61,791 nt of DNA from Bacillota bacterium (GCA_023411375.1 JAEYOW010000045.1:1-61791); one strand, 5' to 3'. Numbered from the stretch's first letter, positions 53,801 to 61,640 are shown. Numbers and translations are program-made. Notes: generated from the sequence alone by a model not told the origin.

Positions 53801-54318
53801 GTACCCAAGGTGGGTTCAAGCGCGGCATGCCTGGTTGCAAAAGCGGCAAACAGGCGGGAGACGTCCCCGGTATCGCCATACCGGGCGTCGTCCCACCCCG
53901 TGTATTCCCGAAGGATTGCGTCCGCCTGCGAGAGGACCGGTATATCCGCCGGCGAGCAGGGCCGGACCTGTCCGCACGGTATTTCACGGCAACAGGCGCA
54001 CCCGCCGAGGCGCTTATGGAGCTTCCAACAAAGCAGGGGGTCGGCGGGCTGGCGGGCATTGAGCGCCGCAAGCGACGAGGCAAAGCCCGACAACGCGCCC
54101 GCGCGCGCGCCGTCAAGCGGCGTGCCGGGCGCGAGAAAGGGCAGTACCTCGCTTTGAAGGAAAAGATTGTTTTGTTCAAGCAGGCGGCAAACCTCAGCAT
54201 TGCGCGCCTTCAGGCCGGCATAGCAGCCGGACCGCCCCGAAGCCCCGTCCACAGGCAGCCCTGTAAACTCCCGGGCCTGCCGCATATGCTCCAGATAGAC
54301 ATTGCCAAACGCCATCAT
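50857..54318 (-). CDS. Large HD-GYP-like / TPR / GGDEF signalling protein
   Basis: This cytoplasmic protein of about 1153 residues joins both ends of c-di-GMP metabolism. Residues about 225-400 form an HD-GYP-like domain with FYHDLGKL (H296, D297) and HHAWYNGQGGYP (349-360). Residues about 580-830 are helical TPR-like repeats. Residues about 850-980 resemble a GAF domain. Residues 990-1150 form a GGDEF domain with HDSLTGLANRDGIF and active-site GGEEF at 1069-1073; no RxxD inhibitory site is visible before it. A cysteine cluster lies at residues 107-121. The ATG at 54318 follows AAAGGAG. No membrane segment is seen. Confidence 0.87.
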   Translation of the reverse strand: MMAFGNVYLEHMRQAREFTGLPVDGASGRSGCYAGLKARNAEVCRLLEQNNLFLQSEVLPFLAPGTPLDGARAGALSGFASSLAALNARQPADPLLCWKLHKRLGGCACCREIPCGQVRPCSPADIPVLSQADAILREYTGWDDARYGDTGDVSRLFAAFATRHAALEPTLGTDPECRRLLTQLYRDLARCLLRLPPNACSESSRSSLAAILSRFHEPEEGGIFFAQMSALVLSAIHPATYVHSLMVGQIAKALGMTLIEREPERLIGLCGCENAAQVRSRRVRIAHHMYQCGFYHDLGKLHCLELIDINYRSLFNGEFERIRLHPEAGGALLRRSPSTAIYADAALGHHAWYNGQGGYPGGFSRNACAQPVAVDITALADCLDSATDTAFLGHSQGKSLESFIEEARDGAGSRYAPYAVALLDDPAFCRELEALLARGREEAYRFACHRCREQLPASGSEGTKDAPRPAPPEEDFNEVFARLFSQFETSEAPCDTLRRLVLAHYADDRVRSEYIGRFCDIAARRGYLYSQAVGRAMAFWRDYISELPAAIRANDDGLRLIRGVPDYQHTEGYLSLLNNAILGGTITKDYPTAYRYALEGLSLVGKNESDLSFYYAMLNNTSMILTDVGLLNRARAQVEETLSAIDRLTEQNVVATRYRYAEILLALGEYDAAESIFLDMLPDRRREGKVDSWQIIPRLIVIAYRRKDAVGLDCWHLELERALERTPPEGIDEHSVTYAHALYHAWHGHYEAADGCFTKLLTSAQTAMLDQSAVLRAAAAFYEGFGRTDKSHPLYIQLDKLNRQSMQLADAITAVESEAVQQEASRQAYELLLKRMRQSAELTRKLVASESYEALYAALLDGLPPILPLDELALLLDNGVDSLNVLSSPGGGMRQIVRSHPLLKKLCTGDSPTVFAQPEIAAGMLSAQALRGGGSLMFVPLRARNGALNAMLLYSARPAAYNRGSREMMGSLGAGIIVSLESVERYTSALSRAQHDSLTGLANRDGIFAQAGELLTRLRFVPMGLCMIDIDDFKQVNDRFGHNTGDQVLRALASLLRKACPDGVAGRYGGEEFVAIFPSGDEKQLLDICERIRRECETLRFFDGQPAPVTVSIGACLIRRREEISDVLERADLRMYRAKRLGKNQVCTLDEEN

Positions 54319-54401
54319 CCGCCGTCTCCTTTTTCGCGTCAGTAAATCGTGGCACAGGACCTGCGCGGCCATAAACGCCAATCAGGAGAGGGGGGATGCG
54401 T

Positions 54402-54893
54402 TCATGAATCCCTAAGCCAGCTTTGATACCGCTCCGCGGGATAGATGGAGCGGATCATACGCACCATAAAGGTGAATTCCTCCCTGCTGTAATAGGAAGC
54501 GTATTTCTGATACAAAACACGCAGCGCCGAAAGGCTTTCCACCCGCAGACTGTAATCGTTAAGCTTGATAAAATTCGCTGAAAAGGGCGTGAGTTTATCA
54601 AAAATGACGCCCATCACATCATCCGTGATGCGCTCGATTTCCCGAAAGCCAAGACGCCGGCTGTGATAGTTGTCGCTCAATACCGTCATGCTCCCGCGCG
54701 TCATGCGGTTTAGACTGGTCAGCAGGTAGCTCTCCAACTCGTCGCGCAGGCTCTCCAGCGTTTGCCGGTAGGGCGCATAGGCCTTCAGTCGCGCGGTAAG
54801 GCTTGGCGCAAGCGTGTTGGAGCTTAGAAACAGGGACCCGAGCCATGGCCTGAGCACACGCTCGACGTCCTCCAGCCCAACAGGGATTGCCAT
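54402..54893 (-). CDS. Hypothetical helical protein
   Basis: I do not recognise this 163-residue protein. It is predicted mostly helical, soluble and without cysteine motifs; it has a heptad-like central part (YRQTLESLRDELESYLLTSLNRM) and a C-terminus rich in aromatic residues (VLYQKYASYYSREEF). The ATG at 54893 follows GGAGGGAGC; the open frame back to 55010 crosses AT-rich non-coding DNA. It lies 83 bp upstream of the GGDEF gene and is probably co-transcribed, which hints at a signalling or regulatory link. Confidence 0.65.
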   Translation of the reverse strand: MAIPVGLEDVERVLRPWLGSLFLSSNTLAPSLTARLKAYAPYRQTLESLRDELESYLLTSLNRMTRGSMTVLSDNYHSRRLGFREIERITDDVMGVIFDKLTPFSANFIKLNDYSLRVESLSALRVLYQKYASYYSREEFTFMVRMIRSIYPAERYQSWLRDS

Positions 54894-55357
54894 GGATTTG
54901 CTCCCTCCCGCCCGCGTCGTCAAGACGATATCCGATAATATAGAATCAAAAGATAAATTTCTACAGAGTTTGACGTTTTTCCTTGTTTTTTTGGTTAAGA
55001 AAAAAAGCAAACTAGTAATCTTTTCTTTTGATTTGCATATATATTAAACAAAACATGCATAAATATAAAAAAGCGAAATGTCAACCGCCATGTTTAGTGG
55101 GTAAAGCTTCGCACTACACTACCGGTGGGAGAACGGGTTTTCAACATGCCGGGAGCTATGCAAAAAACGCGAAATGGGGATGGACTTGTCAAAAGTCCAT
55201 GGTTCTGCTATGATAATGAACGAAATGCGGAAAAGCTCGGGTGGTTTTCCACAGGGCGTTTTCCACATTGTTTTGCTCTCTGGGACAATGCACTGTGGAT
55301 AACGAATGCAGGGAAATTTGTATAATATACACCAGCAGGAAGGTTGAATGCTACGTG
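54894..55357. other. AT-rich intergenic region upstream of dnaA, possible replication origin
   Basis: This is the longest and most AT-rich non-coding stretch of the window. About 54940-55080 is strongly AT-rich and could be an unwinding element. DnaA boxes are TTTTCCACA at 55245-55253 and 55259-55267, and TTATCCACA in reverse at 55294-55302. Three boxes suffice for dnaA autoregulation; a full origin would usually have more, so origin function is uncertain. Confidence 0.5.
55294..55326 (+). promoter_or_regulatory. dnaA promoter overlapped by a DnaA box
   Basis: TATAAT (55321-55326) lies about 30 bp before the dnaA start. The reverse DnaA box TGTGGATAA (55294-55302) covers the expected -35 position, which suggests autorepression by DnaA. 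Confidence 0.6.
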
Positions 55358-56683
55358 ATGAACGCGGAAGAGCTATGGGGTAACGCCTGTCAGATCCTCA
55401 AGGAGGAGATGATTCGCGTCAGCTACGACACATGGATTGACACCGCGCTCAAGCCGTATGCGGTTATTGCGGACAGCCTGCTGTTGGAGTGCGTCAGCCC
55501 CATCGTCCAGCAGGTGGGCACGAACCGCTATATGGGGCAGATTCAAAGCGCGGTGGCTACGGCCGCAGGGCGCTCGCTCAAGGTGGAGGTGCTTTGCCAC
55601 GACGAGCTGGAGGCGCGTGTAAACGAGCTGGAGGCAAGAAGTTCCGGCAATTCGCTGGCGCAGCTCAACCCCAAGTACACCTTCGACACCTTTGTGGTGG
55701 GCTCCGGCAACCGGTTTGCGCATGCAGTATCGCTGGCGGTGGCAGAGGTGCCCGCCAAGGCGTATAATCCGCTCTTTATCTACGGCGGGGTGGGCCTGGG
55801 CAAAACGCACCTGATGCATGCCATCGGGCATTATGCGCATGTGCTGTACCCTGATATGAAAATTCTTTACATCACCAGCGAGGATTTTACCAACCAGCTG
55901 GTAAACGCAATGCAGACCAATAAAAACCAGGAGTTCCGCGACCGCTTCCGCACCGCGGATATCCTGATGGTGGACGATATCCAGTTTATTGCCGGAAAGC
56001 ATGGTACGGAGGAGGAGTTTTTCCATACCTTCAACCACCTGCGGGAGGCCGGTAAGCAGATCGTGATGACAAGCGATAAGCCGCCCAAGGAAATTCAAAA
56101 GCTGGAGGAACGCCTGTGCAGCCGGTTTGAGGGCGGACTGATCGCGGATATTCAGCGCCCCGACTTTGAAACCCGTTTGGCCATTCTTGGCAAAAAGGCG
56201 GAGTTTGAGCATCTGGCCATTGGGGACGATATCCTGGCGCTGATTGCCGAAAAGATCGACACCAACGTCCGCGAGCTGGAGGGCAGCCTGACCCGCCTGA
56301 CGGCCTATAGCAGCCTGACCCGGCGCCCCATCGATATGCAGCTGGCGCGTGAGGCGCTGCGCGAGCTGTTCAGCCATACGGAAACGCGCCGCATCAGCTG
56401 CGACAGCATTCAGGACGCGGTGGCGGCATACTACGGCATCACCGTGGACGACCTCAAAAGCCCCCGGCGCAACCACGAGATCACTGTGCCGCGGCAGATC
56501 GCCATGTATTTGACGCGCGAGATGATGGGCCTGAGCCTGACAAAGATCGGCGACGCATTTGGCGGCCGGCACTACACCACCGTGATGTCCTCAATCGATA
56601 AGGTGGAGGATTCCATCAAGCAATCCCCAAGCCTGGCAAGCCTTTTGGACGATATCCGCAGGCTGATCAAGGACGCGAAATAA
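55358..56683 (+). CDS. dnaA: Chromosomal replication initiator protein DnaA
   Basis: This 441-residue initiator is complete. Domain I starts ELWGNACQILKEEMIRVSYDTWI; domain III has Walker A GGVGLGKTHL, Walker B LMVDDIQF, sensor I in TSDKPPKE and the arginine finger region CSRFEGGL; domain IV has DDLKSPRRNHEITVPRQIAMYLTREM and the DnaA signature near GGRHYTTVMSSIDKVE. AGGAAGG precedes the start; an in-frame GTG at 55355 has better spacing (11 bases versus 14) and is equally possible. Unusually, dnaN does not follow. Confidence 0.97.
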   Translation: MNAEELWGNACQILKEEMIRVSYDTWIDTALKPYAVIADSLLLECVSPIVQQVGTNRYMGQIQSAVATAAGRSLKVEVLCHDELEARVNELEARSSGNSLAQLNPKYTFDTFVVGSGNRFAHAVSLAVAEVPAKAYNPLFIYGGVGLGKTHLMHAIGHYAHVLYPDMKILYITSEDFTNQLVNAMQTNKNQEFRDRFRTADILMVDDIQFIAGKHGTEEEFFHTFNHLREAGKQIVMTSDKPPKEIQKLEERLCSRFEGGLIADIQRPDFETRLAILGKKAEFEHLAIGDDILALIAEKIDTNVRELEGSLTRLTAYSSLTRRPIDMQLAREALRELFSHTETRRISCDSIQDAVAAYYGITVDDLKSPRRNHEITVPRQIAMYLTREMMGLSLTKIGDAFGGRHYTTVMSSIDKVEDSIKQSPSLASLLDDIRRLIKDAK

Positions 56684-56907
56684 CCTGCCGGAGCGCCCGC
56701 CCATCACACAAAATGAGAAAAATTTCTCAAAACGCTATGCAAATCGTCCGGTTCATGCTATAATACAGCCGTTGCCCAGCTAAGGTAACGAGGTTCAGGT
56801 TCCTTATTCCTTCGTTCAGGTTTGTTCGGAAGCATGGAAACCCAAGACCAAGTAACTAAAAGCACATGGGACACAGAACAAACTAGGATAATGGAGGGAA
56901 CCCAACA

Positions 56908-57195
56908 ATGTTTGAAGACAAGACTCTGGTATGCCGTGACTGTGGCAAGGAATTCGTGTTTACCGCCTCTGAGCAGCAGTTCTTCGCTGACAAAGGCTTC
57001 CAGAACGATCCCACCCGCTGCCACGAGTGCCGTGTTTCCCGTCGTAACCGCGAGAATCCCGGCCGTTCGGAGCGCCAGTACTTCGAAGTGATCTGCGACG
57101 GCTGCGGCGCCACCACCCAGGTGCCGTTCCAGCCCAAGGGCGATCGCCCCGTGTACTGCCGCGAGTGCTTTGAGCGCAACCGCAACCAGTACTAA
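56908..57195 (+). CDS. Zinc-ribbon domain protein
   Basis: This 95-residue protein has two CxxC pairs spaced as zinc ribbons. The first is CRDCGKEFVFTASEQQFFADKGF with CHECR; the second is CDGCGATTQVPFQPKGDRPVYCRECF. This tandem architecture is common in Bacillota and is thought to bind nucleic acid or protein; no precise role is known. GGAGGG precedes the ATG. It is monocistronic, 224 bp after dnaA, and is followed by a strong terminator. Confidence 0.85.
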   Translation: MFEDKTLVCRDCGKEFVFTASEQQFFADKGFQNDPTRCHECRVSRRNRENPGRSERQYFEVICDGCGATTQVPFQPKGDRPVYCRECFERNRNQY

Positions 57196-57212
57196 GATTT
57201 AACTCCGCGTGT

Positions 57213-57255
57213 AAAGGCGGGAGGCATTCCTTCGGGAATTGCCTCCCGCCTTTTT
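57213..57255 (+). terminator. Rho-independent terminator of the zinc-ribbon gene
   Basis: A 12-bp perfect stem is topped by four further pairs and a TTCG tetraloop, and followed by TTTTT at 57251-57255. Confidence 0.95.
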
Positions 57256-57526
57256 ATCATTTTAAATTCTGAATAGCTTATCAACCAATTCCTTTTGTGA
57301 GTTCGCCTTGCAAAATATATCCCGCAAAGCGGAGAAGCCGTTTATGAAGTGTATGAAAGGCATGGCCGGCAGTGAGGCGGCGCATAGCTGCGGCGAGCTT
57401 TAATGCGCGGTCGCCATCAGCCCATTATCTCAAATAGATATTGCGATTTTAAGCTCATCGTGCTGCGCTTTTAAAAATAAGTTTCTTCACCATGGGACGA
57501 TTTGCTCCTCCCGGCTGTCTAACAGG

Positions 57527-57538
57527 TGTAACGTTACA
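57527..57538. promoter_or_regulatory. Perfect palindrome TGTAACGTTACA
   Basis: This 12-bp perfect palindrome ends about 13 bp before the sigma factor start codon. It shares the half-site TGTAAC/GTTACA with the operators of the redox operon at 31105-31156. It could also mimic an ECF -35 element, but it lies too close to the start to serve this gene. Confidence 0.45.
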
Positions 57539-57551
57539 GGGGGTCGATACG

Positions 57552-58010
57552 GTGGATAAGGAATTTTTCGTTCGGGAAATAGAAGCGTACAGCGGGCTGT
57601 TGTACCGCGTAGCGTATACCATCCTGCGAAATGACGACGCTTGCAGTGACGCGCTTCAAGATACGGCGCTCAAGGCATGGGAAAAGCGTGCCGCACTGCG
57701 GGAAGAAAGGTATTTTCGCACTTGGGTCACGCGCATCCTTATCAATACGTGCTACAACATGAAAAAAAAGAGCCGGCGCGTTATCTTGGTGGAGGAAATA
57801 CCCCAAGCCGGCGCGCCATTCCCGGATCCGAAATTAACCTTTGCGCTGGAAGCGTTGCCGGACAAACTGCGGTTGCCGCTGGTGCTGTGCTACTCGGAGG
57901 GGATGAGCTATGCCGAGATTTCGCAGACATTGCGGCTGCCGCTGGCGACCGTACGCAACAGAATCCATCGCGCTAAGGCAGAACTGAGAAAGGAGCTGGA
58001 TGCGCAATGA
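57552..58010 (+). CDS. ECF RNA polymerase sigma factor
   Basis: This 152-residue two-domain sigma factor has region 2 features (LYRVAYTILRNDDACSDALQDTALKAWEKR, FRTWVTRILINTCYNMKKK) and region 4 (LRLPLVLCYSEGMSYAEISQTLRLPLATVRNRIHRAKAELRKEL). The GTG at 57552 is chosen because AGGGGG lies 8 bases upstream and the product then starts like other ECF factors; the ATG-like extension from 57492 is not family-like. Its stop overlaps the start of the anti-sigma-like gene by 4 bases. Confidence 0.92.
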   Translation: MDKEFFVREIEAYSGLLYRVAYTILRNDDACSDALQDTALKAWEKRAALREERYFRTWVTRILINTCYNMKKKSRRVILVEEIPQAGAPFPDPKLTFALEALPDKLRLPLVLCYSEGMSYAEISQTLRLPLATVRNRIHRAKAELRKELDAQ

Positions 58011-59131
58011 AGCGTGAAAGGAACGAATTAAATCTTCGCAATGCTTTTAAGTCCGTACCGGAGGAGTGCCACCGTGCGCTGATGGGCGCAGCCTGCTCCG
58101 TGAAGGAGGAAAGGTCGATGAAACGCGCGTCTTTTCGCGCCGTGCTGATTGCGGTTGTCATCCTTTTGGCTACCGTGGCGGTGGCGCTTGCGGCTCAGCA
58201 ACTGGGGTGGGTGGACTTTTACAAAGGCTATGACGGCGTAACCGTGCCAAAGGCAGGGCAGGAAATCCTGAACGCCACCCAGCCGCTGACCTATCAGGTT
58301 GGCCCCATGACGTTTACCTACCGTCAGCTTTTGGCGGATGGCAGAATCGGTCTAAGCGCCGCCGACATTCATACCACGGATGGAAGCGAAGCGCTGTATG
58401 TGCCCGATTGCGATGATATCTATGACCCGGTTGACGCCGGGGATGGCGATACCGTGCTGGAGCGCTATGGGCTGGAAGCAGGCACCACATGGCTGGTAGC
58501 GGCCCGGCAGCTCCATCTTCCTCTTTATCGTGTTTGCGCCTTGATTGATGTAACGGAAAATTGCAGCGCAGGGGTATCCATGGGAGCAGCCTTATGGCAT
58601 GAGACGGGTGGTCTGGTATACTATAGCATGCCCTTGACCGAGCCATCGGCGGTTCGGGATGCGCTTCCCGTAACCCTATACATGTCGGTGGCCGAATGCG
58701 ATCCCGCAACAGGGGAAGAACTGAACCAATGGACAAAAGAAGAAGCTTGCGAGATTCCCGTACCTGCGATGCTTAACGAAAAGACCTATGGGCCGGTAAG
58801 AAATGTCCTGCTGAACGGCATGAGCCTCACCGGCGTTCGCGCCGAGCAATATGTGACGGGCGTTTATGTGTTTTGCAACCTGGTGGCGCCGGATGGCATG
58901 AGTGAAGAAACAGCATTACAAGCGGCGTATGGCTTAACCTTTCTTGGCAGTGACGGCAAGGAGCTGCCCGGCGGCATCAGCCTGTCCGGCGATGCGAATA
59001 TGGACGCTTGGCCGACGGTGGTGCTGGAGAAAATGATTTCCGCGGAGGAACTGCCGCAAAGCATTGCCATCAGCGACGGTGATGCAGAAATATTGGTCAA
59101 ACAGCAGACGCACAGCATGCCGATGGAATGA
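58007..59131 (+). CDS. Membrane anti-sigma-like protein (DUF4179-like)
   Basis: This 374-residue protein has a short cytoplasmic N-terminus (residues 1-38, with FKSVPEECHRALMG), one membrane helix (about 42-64) and a large outer domain of beta-strand character. Topology and position directly after an ECF sigma gene (ATGA overlap) indicate an anti-sigma factor of the DUF4179-like group common in Clostridia. The N-terminus would hold the sigma factor, and the outer domain would sense an envelope signal. Its trigger is unknown. Confidence 0.78.
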   Translation: MKRERNELNLRNAFKSVPEECHRALMGAACSVKEERSMKRASFRAVLIAVVILLATVAVALAAQQLGWVDFYKGYDGVTVPKAGQEILNATQPLTYQVGPMTFTYRQLLADGRIGLSAADIHTTDGSEALYVPDCDDIYDPVDAGDGDTVLERYGLEAGTTWLVAARQLHLPLYRVCALIDVTENCSAGVSMGAALWHETGGLVYYSMPLTEPSAVRDALPVTLYMSVAECDPATGEELNQWTKEEACEIPVPAMLNEKTYGPVRNVLLNGMSLTGVRAEQYVTGVYVFCNLVAPDGMSEETALQAAYGLTFLGSDGKELPGGISLSGDANMDAWPTVVLEKMISAEELPQSIAISDGDAEILVKQQTHSMPME

Positions 59132-59143
59132 TGAAAGGATTGA

Positions 59144-60340
59144 ATGAACAATATGAAAAAACGAGGCATGGCGCTATTCCTGATTTTATGCACCTTGGTT
59201 TCCACCGTGGCCCTGGCGGAGGAACGTCCGCCGCTGCGCATTGCCGGTTCGTTTAACGAAGGCTACTGGAAGGAACACCGTATTCCGATCAACATCCCCA
59301 ATTACCATTGGGCGCAGGGATTGGCGCTCATGCAACGCGAAAATGCTCCTGATTTGTATGCGTTTCCCACCTATGGTGTTGATTTTTACGCGATAAAAGA
59401 TACGGGTATACTGGAGGATTTGTCAAAAAGCGAGGTAATAAGGCAGGCAGTTAGCCAAATGCGTCCGGAAATTCAGGAATTGGTTACCAACAAGGATGGG
59501 GAAATTGTGGCATTGCCTATGGGCGGATGGATACAGCCGCTATACTGGCGGCAGGACGCATGGGACGCGGCAGGGCTGACGGCGGGGGACGTACCGCAGA
59601 GCTATACCGAACTTTTGGATTTTTGCGAAAAGTGGGCTGAACGCGTTGAAAAGCACAAAGAAAAAGAGGTGTGCCTGACGACGTTTCAGTTTTCCTCAGA
59701 TACATACATCAACTGGCTGCTGACTATCTTGGTGAATACGTGGGAGATGCAGCAGCACTATGCGGGAGAAACGCTGAACTTCGATACGCCGGAATTTATT
59801 GCGCTGCTGGAACGCACGAAGAAAGTGGGAAAACTGCTTAAAAAAGCAGAGCCAAGTCAAAAGAAATGCAAGAATATGATGATTTTGTTCCGCGCTCAGG
59901 AAGGCAGCAGCGTAGACGGCCTGTTTAACGGCGGTAGAGACTATGGCTTGTCTCATAGCATCCCCTTTCGTATCACCCGCGATCAACCCGCGCTTATGCG
60001 TAGCTTTACGGGATTGCAAGTTTTGCGCAAAGGCAGCGTATGGACGCAGGAGGCTATCCGCTACTTGGAGGAGGCTGCTCCGAAGCAGAAAGGCTTCCTG
60101 GCGCTGGAGATATATCCCAACAGTACAGCTCCGGGCGATTATGGCTACGATGGTTTCGCGGATATCCTCACAGAAGGCTGGATCAAGGATAGAGAAGCGT
60201 ATACGGGTATTATCTCATTTGCGCCCATGCGCACATATGAACAGTACGAGGGCGCTTTGGGCAAATTTATAACAGGCGAACTATCAGCGGAAAAGCTGGC
60301 GGCAAAAATCAGCGTGCCCAAGGACGACCCAAATAAGTGA
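59144..60340 (+). CDS. Orphan solute-binding-like exported protein
   Basis: This 398-residue exported protein has a signal peptide ending TVALAEE (signal-peptidase-I type, no lipobox). The mature part resembles family-1 extracellular binding proteins: a QRENAPDLYAFPTYGVDFYAI segment, GEIVALPMGGWIQPLYWRQDAWDAAGL and FCEKW. No permease or ATPase gene is nearby. It lies 12 bp after the anti-sigma-like gene, so it may be a sensory or accessory protein of the ECF system. AAAGGA precedes the first ATG. Confidence 0.75.
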   Translation: MNNMKKRGMALFLILCTLVSTVALAEERPPLRIAGSFNEGYWKEHRIPINIPNYHWAQGLALMQRENAPDLYAFPTYGVDFYAIKDTGILEDLSKSEVIRQAVSQMRPEIQELVTNKDGEIVALPMGGWIQPLYWRQDAWDAAGLTAGDVPQSYTELLDFCEKWAERVEKHKEKEVCLTTFQFSSDTYINWLLTILVNTWEMQQHYAGETLNFDTPEFIALLERTKKVGKLLKKAEPSQKKCKNMMILFRAQEGSSVDGLFNGGRDYGLSHSIPFRITRDQPALMRSFTGLQVLRKGSVWTQEAIRYLEEAAPKQKGFLALEIYPNSTAPGDYGYDGFADILTEGWIKDREAYTGIISFAPMRTYEQYEGALGKFITGELSAEKLAAKISVPKDDPNK

Positions 60341-60352
60341 ACAGAGCAAAGA

Positions 60353-60390
60353 ACAAGGCTCCGTCACGTTTTATGGCGGGGCCTTGCTTG
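60353..60390 (+). terminator. Stem-loop ending the sigma factor operon
   Basis: The arms 60353-60363 and 60377-60387 pair over about 10 bp (one G-U) with a 13-base loop. The following sequence is only moderately T-rich. Confidence 0.45.
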
Positions 60391-60422
60391 TGTAGAGATG
60401 CTTTCCTTTTCCGCGCTCTGGG

Positions 60423-61640
60423 TCATGGGCGGGGCGCTTGATGCAGCCGGGCAGTGGCCGAGCCTTTGCGCCGCTTTCCGACAACCAGCACGCATATCGT
60501 CAGCAGCACGGGAAAAACAACGGCCGCAAGGATTCCTCTTTTTAAATTATCCTGAAACAGGCCGGAGACTATGCCCACGAAGGTAGGGCCTCCGGAACAA
60601 CCCAAATCTCCGGCAAGGGCGAGCAGAGCGAACAGCGCCGTGCCGCCGCCGCGAATGGAGGCTGTGGCGATGCTGAAGGTGCCCGGCCACATGATGCCGA
60701 CCGACAGCCCGCAAAGCCCGCAGCCAATCAACCCCAAAGCGGGATAGGGCGTAAGGGCGATCAGCAGGTAGGAAAAGCAGCACAGCACGCCGCTTACCAA
60801 CATGAAGCGCTTCAGGTCAATCCGGTCGCCGAACTTGCCATAGATAAGCCTGGAAAGGCCCATCAACAGCGCAAACAGCATGGGGCCGGCCAGATCGCCC
60901 ACCGTCTTGCTTACGCCCAGGCCCTTTTCGGCAAAGGTGGAGGCCCACTGGCAGACGGCTTGCTCGCTTGCGCCGGCGCATACCATCAGCAGCATCATAA
61001 GCCAGAAGGCTTTTTTGCCGACCAGCTCGCGAAGCCGAAGCCCGGTTTCGTTTTCAGCGATCAGGGGCGCGATGGGCACGTTGGTGAAAACAAACGCGTT
61101 CACGATGGGGATGAGCGCCCATAGCAGCGCGAGAATTTTCCAGCTCGCAATGCCAAACAGGGCGAAAAACAGCGTGGACAGGCCGATAACGCCCACAAAC
61201 CCCCAGCAGTAGAAGGAATGGAGCATGCTCATGGCCTTCTCCTTGTTCTGGGTGGGACAGGCCTCCACAATCGGACTGATCAGTACCTCCAGCAGGCCGC
61301 CGCCCATGGCGTAGACCGTTACGGCAATCAGCAGGCCGGTAAACGCGTTGTTAAACAGGCCGGGCAGGATGGTAAGCAGCACCAGCCCGGCGGCAGCGAG
61401 GAGATGCGCGAGTACGGAGGCGGCGCGGTATCCGATTTTATCAATGAATGCGACCGAAGCCAGGTCGACGAGAAGCTGAAGGCCAAAGTTGATGGTGATC
61501 AGCAGCGTAATCTGGCTCAGCGGAATGCCATATTGCGCCTGAAACGTCAGAAAGAGCAAAGGCGCAAAGTTATTCACAATTGCCTGTACGATGTAGCCGG
61601 TGAAGCACGCGCGCAGCGTTCGGTTGTAATTGGCGGTCAT
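60423..61640 (-). CDS. Major facilitator superfamily transporter
   Basis: This 405-residue protein has 12 predicted membrane helices and belongs to the MFS, closest in feel to the FHS/sugar-type carriers. The loop 2-3 region has DKIGYRAASVL and the sixth-to-seventh loop is short. The conserved DRIDLKRFMLVSG is the second-half counterpart. The substrate is unknown. GGGAGG lies 12 bases before the ATG at 61640; an in-frame ATG at 61652 directly abuts it, so 61640 is preferred with reserve. The remaining bases to 61791 contain no clear feature. Confidence 0.88.
   Translation of the reverse strand: MTANYNRTLRACFTGYIVQAIVNNFAPLLFLTFQAQYGIPLSQITLLITINFGLQLLVDLASVAFIDKIGYRAASVLAHLLAAAGLVLLTILPGLFNNAFTGLLIAVTVYAMGGGLLEVLISPIVEACPTQNKEKAMSMLHSFYCWGFVGVIGLSTLFFALFGIASWKILALLWALIPIVNAFVFTNVPIAPLIAENETGLRLRELVGKKAFWLMMLLMVCAGASEQAVCQWASTFAEKGLGVSKTVGDLAGPMLFALLMGLSRLIYGKFGDRIDLKRFMLVSGVLCCFSYLLIALTPYPALGLIGCGLCGLSVGIMWPGTFSIATASIRGGGTALFALLALAGDLGCSGGPTFVGIVSGLFQDNLKRGILAAVVFPVLLTICVLVVGKRRKGSATARLHQAPRP

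Larger units (their letters stand above)
57196..57551. other. Intergenic region with terminator and palindrome
   Basis: After the terminator at 57213-57255 the remaining 296 bp contain no convincing gene or known RNA. The perfect 12-bp palindrome TGTAACGTTACA (57527-57538) lies just before the ribosome binding site of the sigma factor gene. Confidence 0.6.

Noticed and set aside
52612..54345. 577-codon plus-strand ORF antisense to the GGDEF gene
   Set aside because: It is the shadow of a gene with clear HD-GYP and GGDEF motifs.
57527..57554. TGTAAC as the -35 of an autoregulated ECF promoter for the sigma gene
   Set aside because: The matching -10 would lie on the start codon, placing transcription inside the gene. 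The palindrome is kept only as a possible operator.
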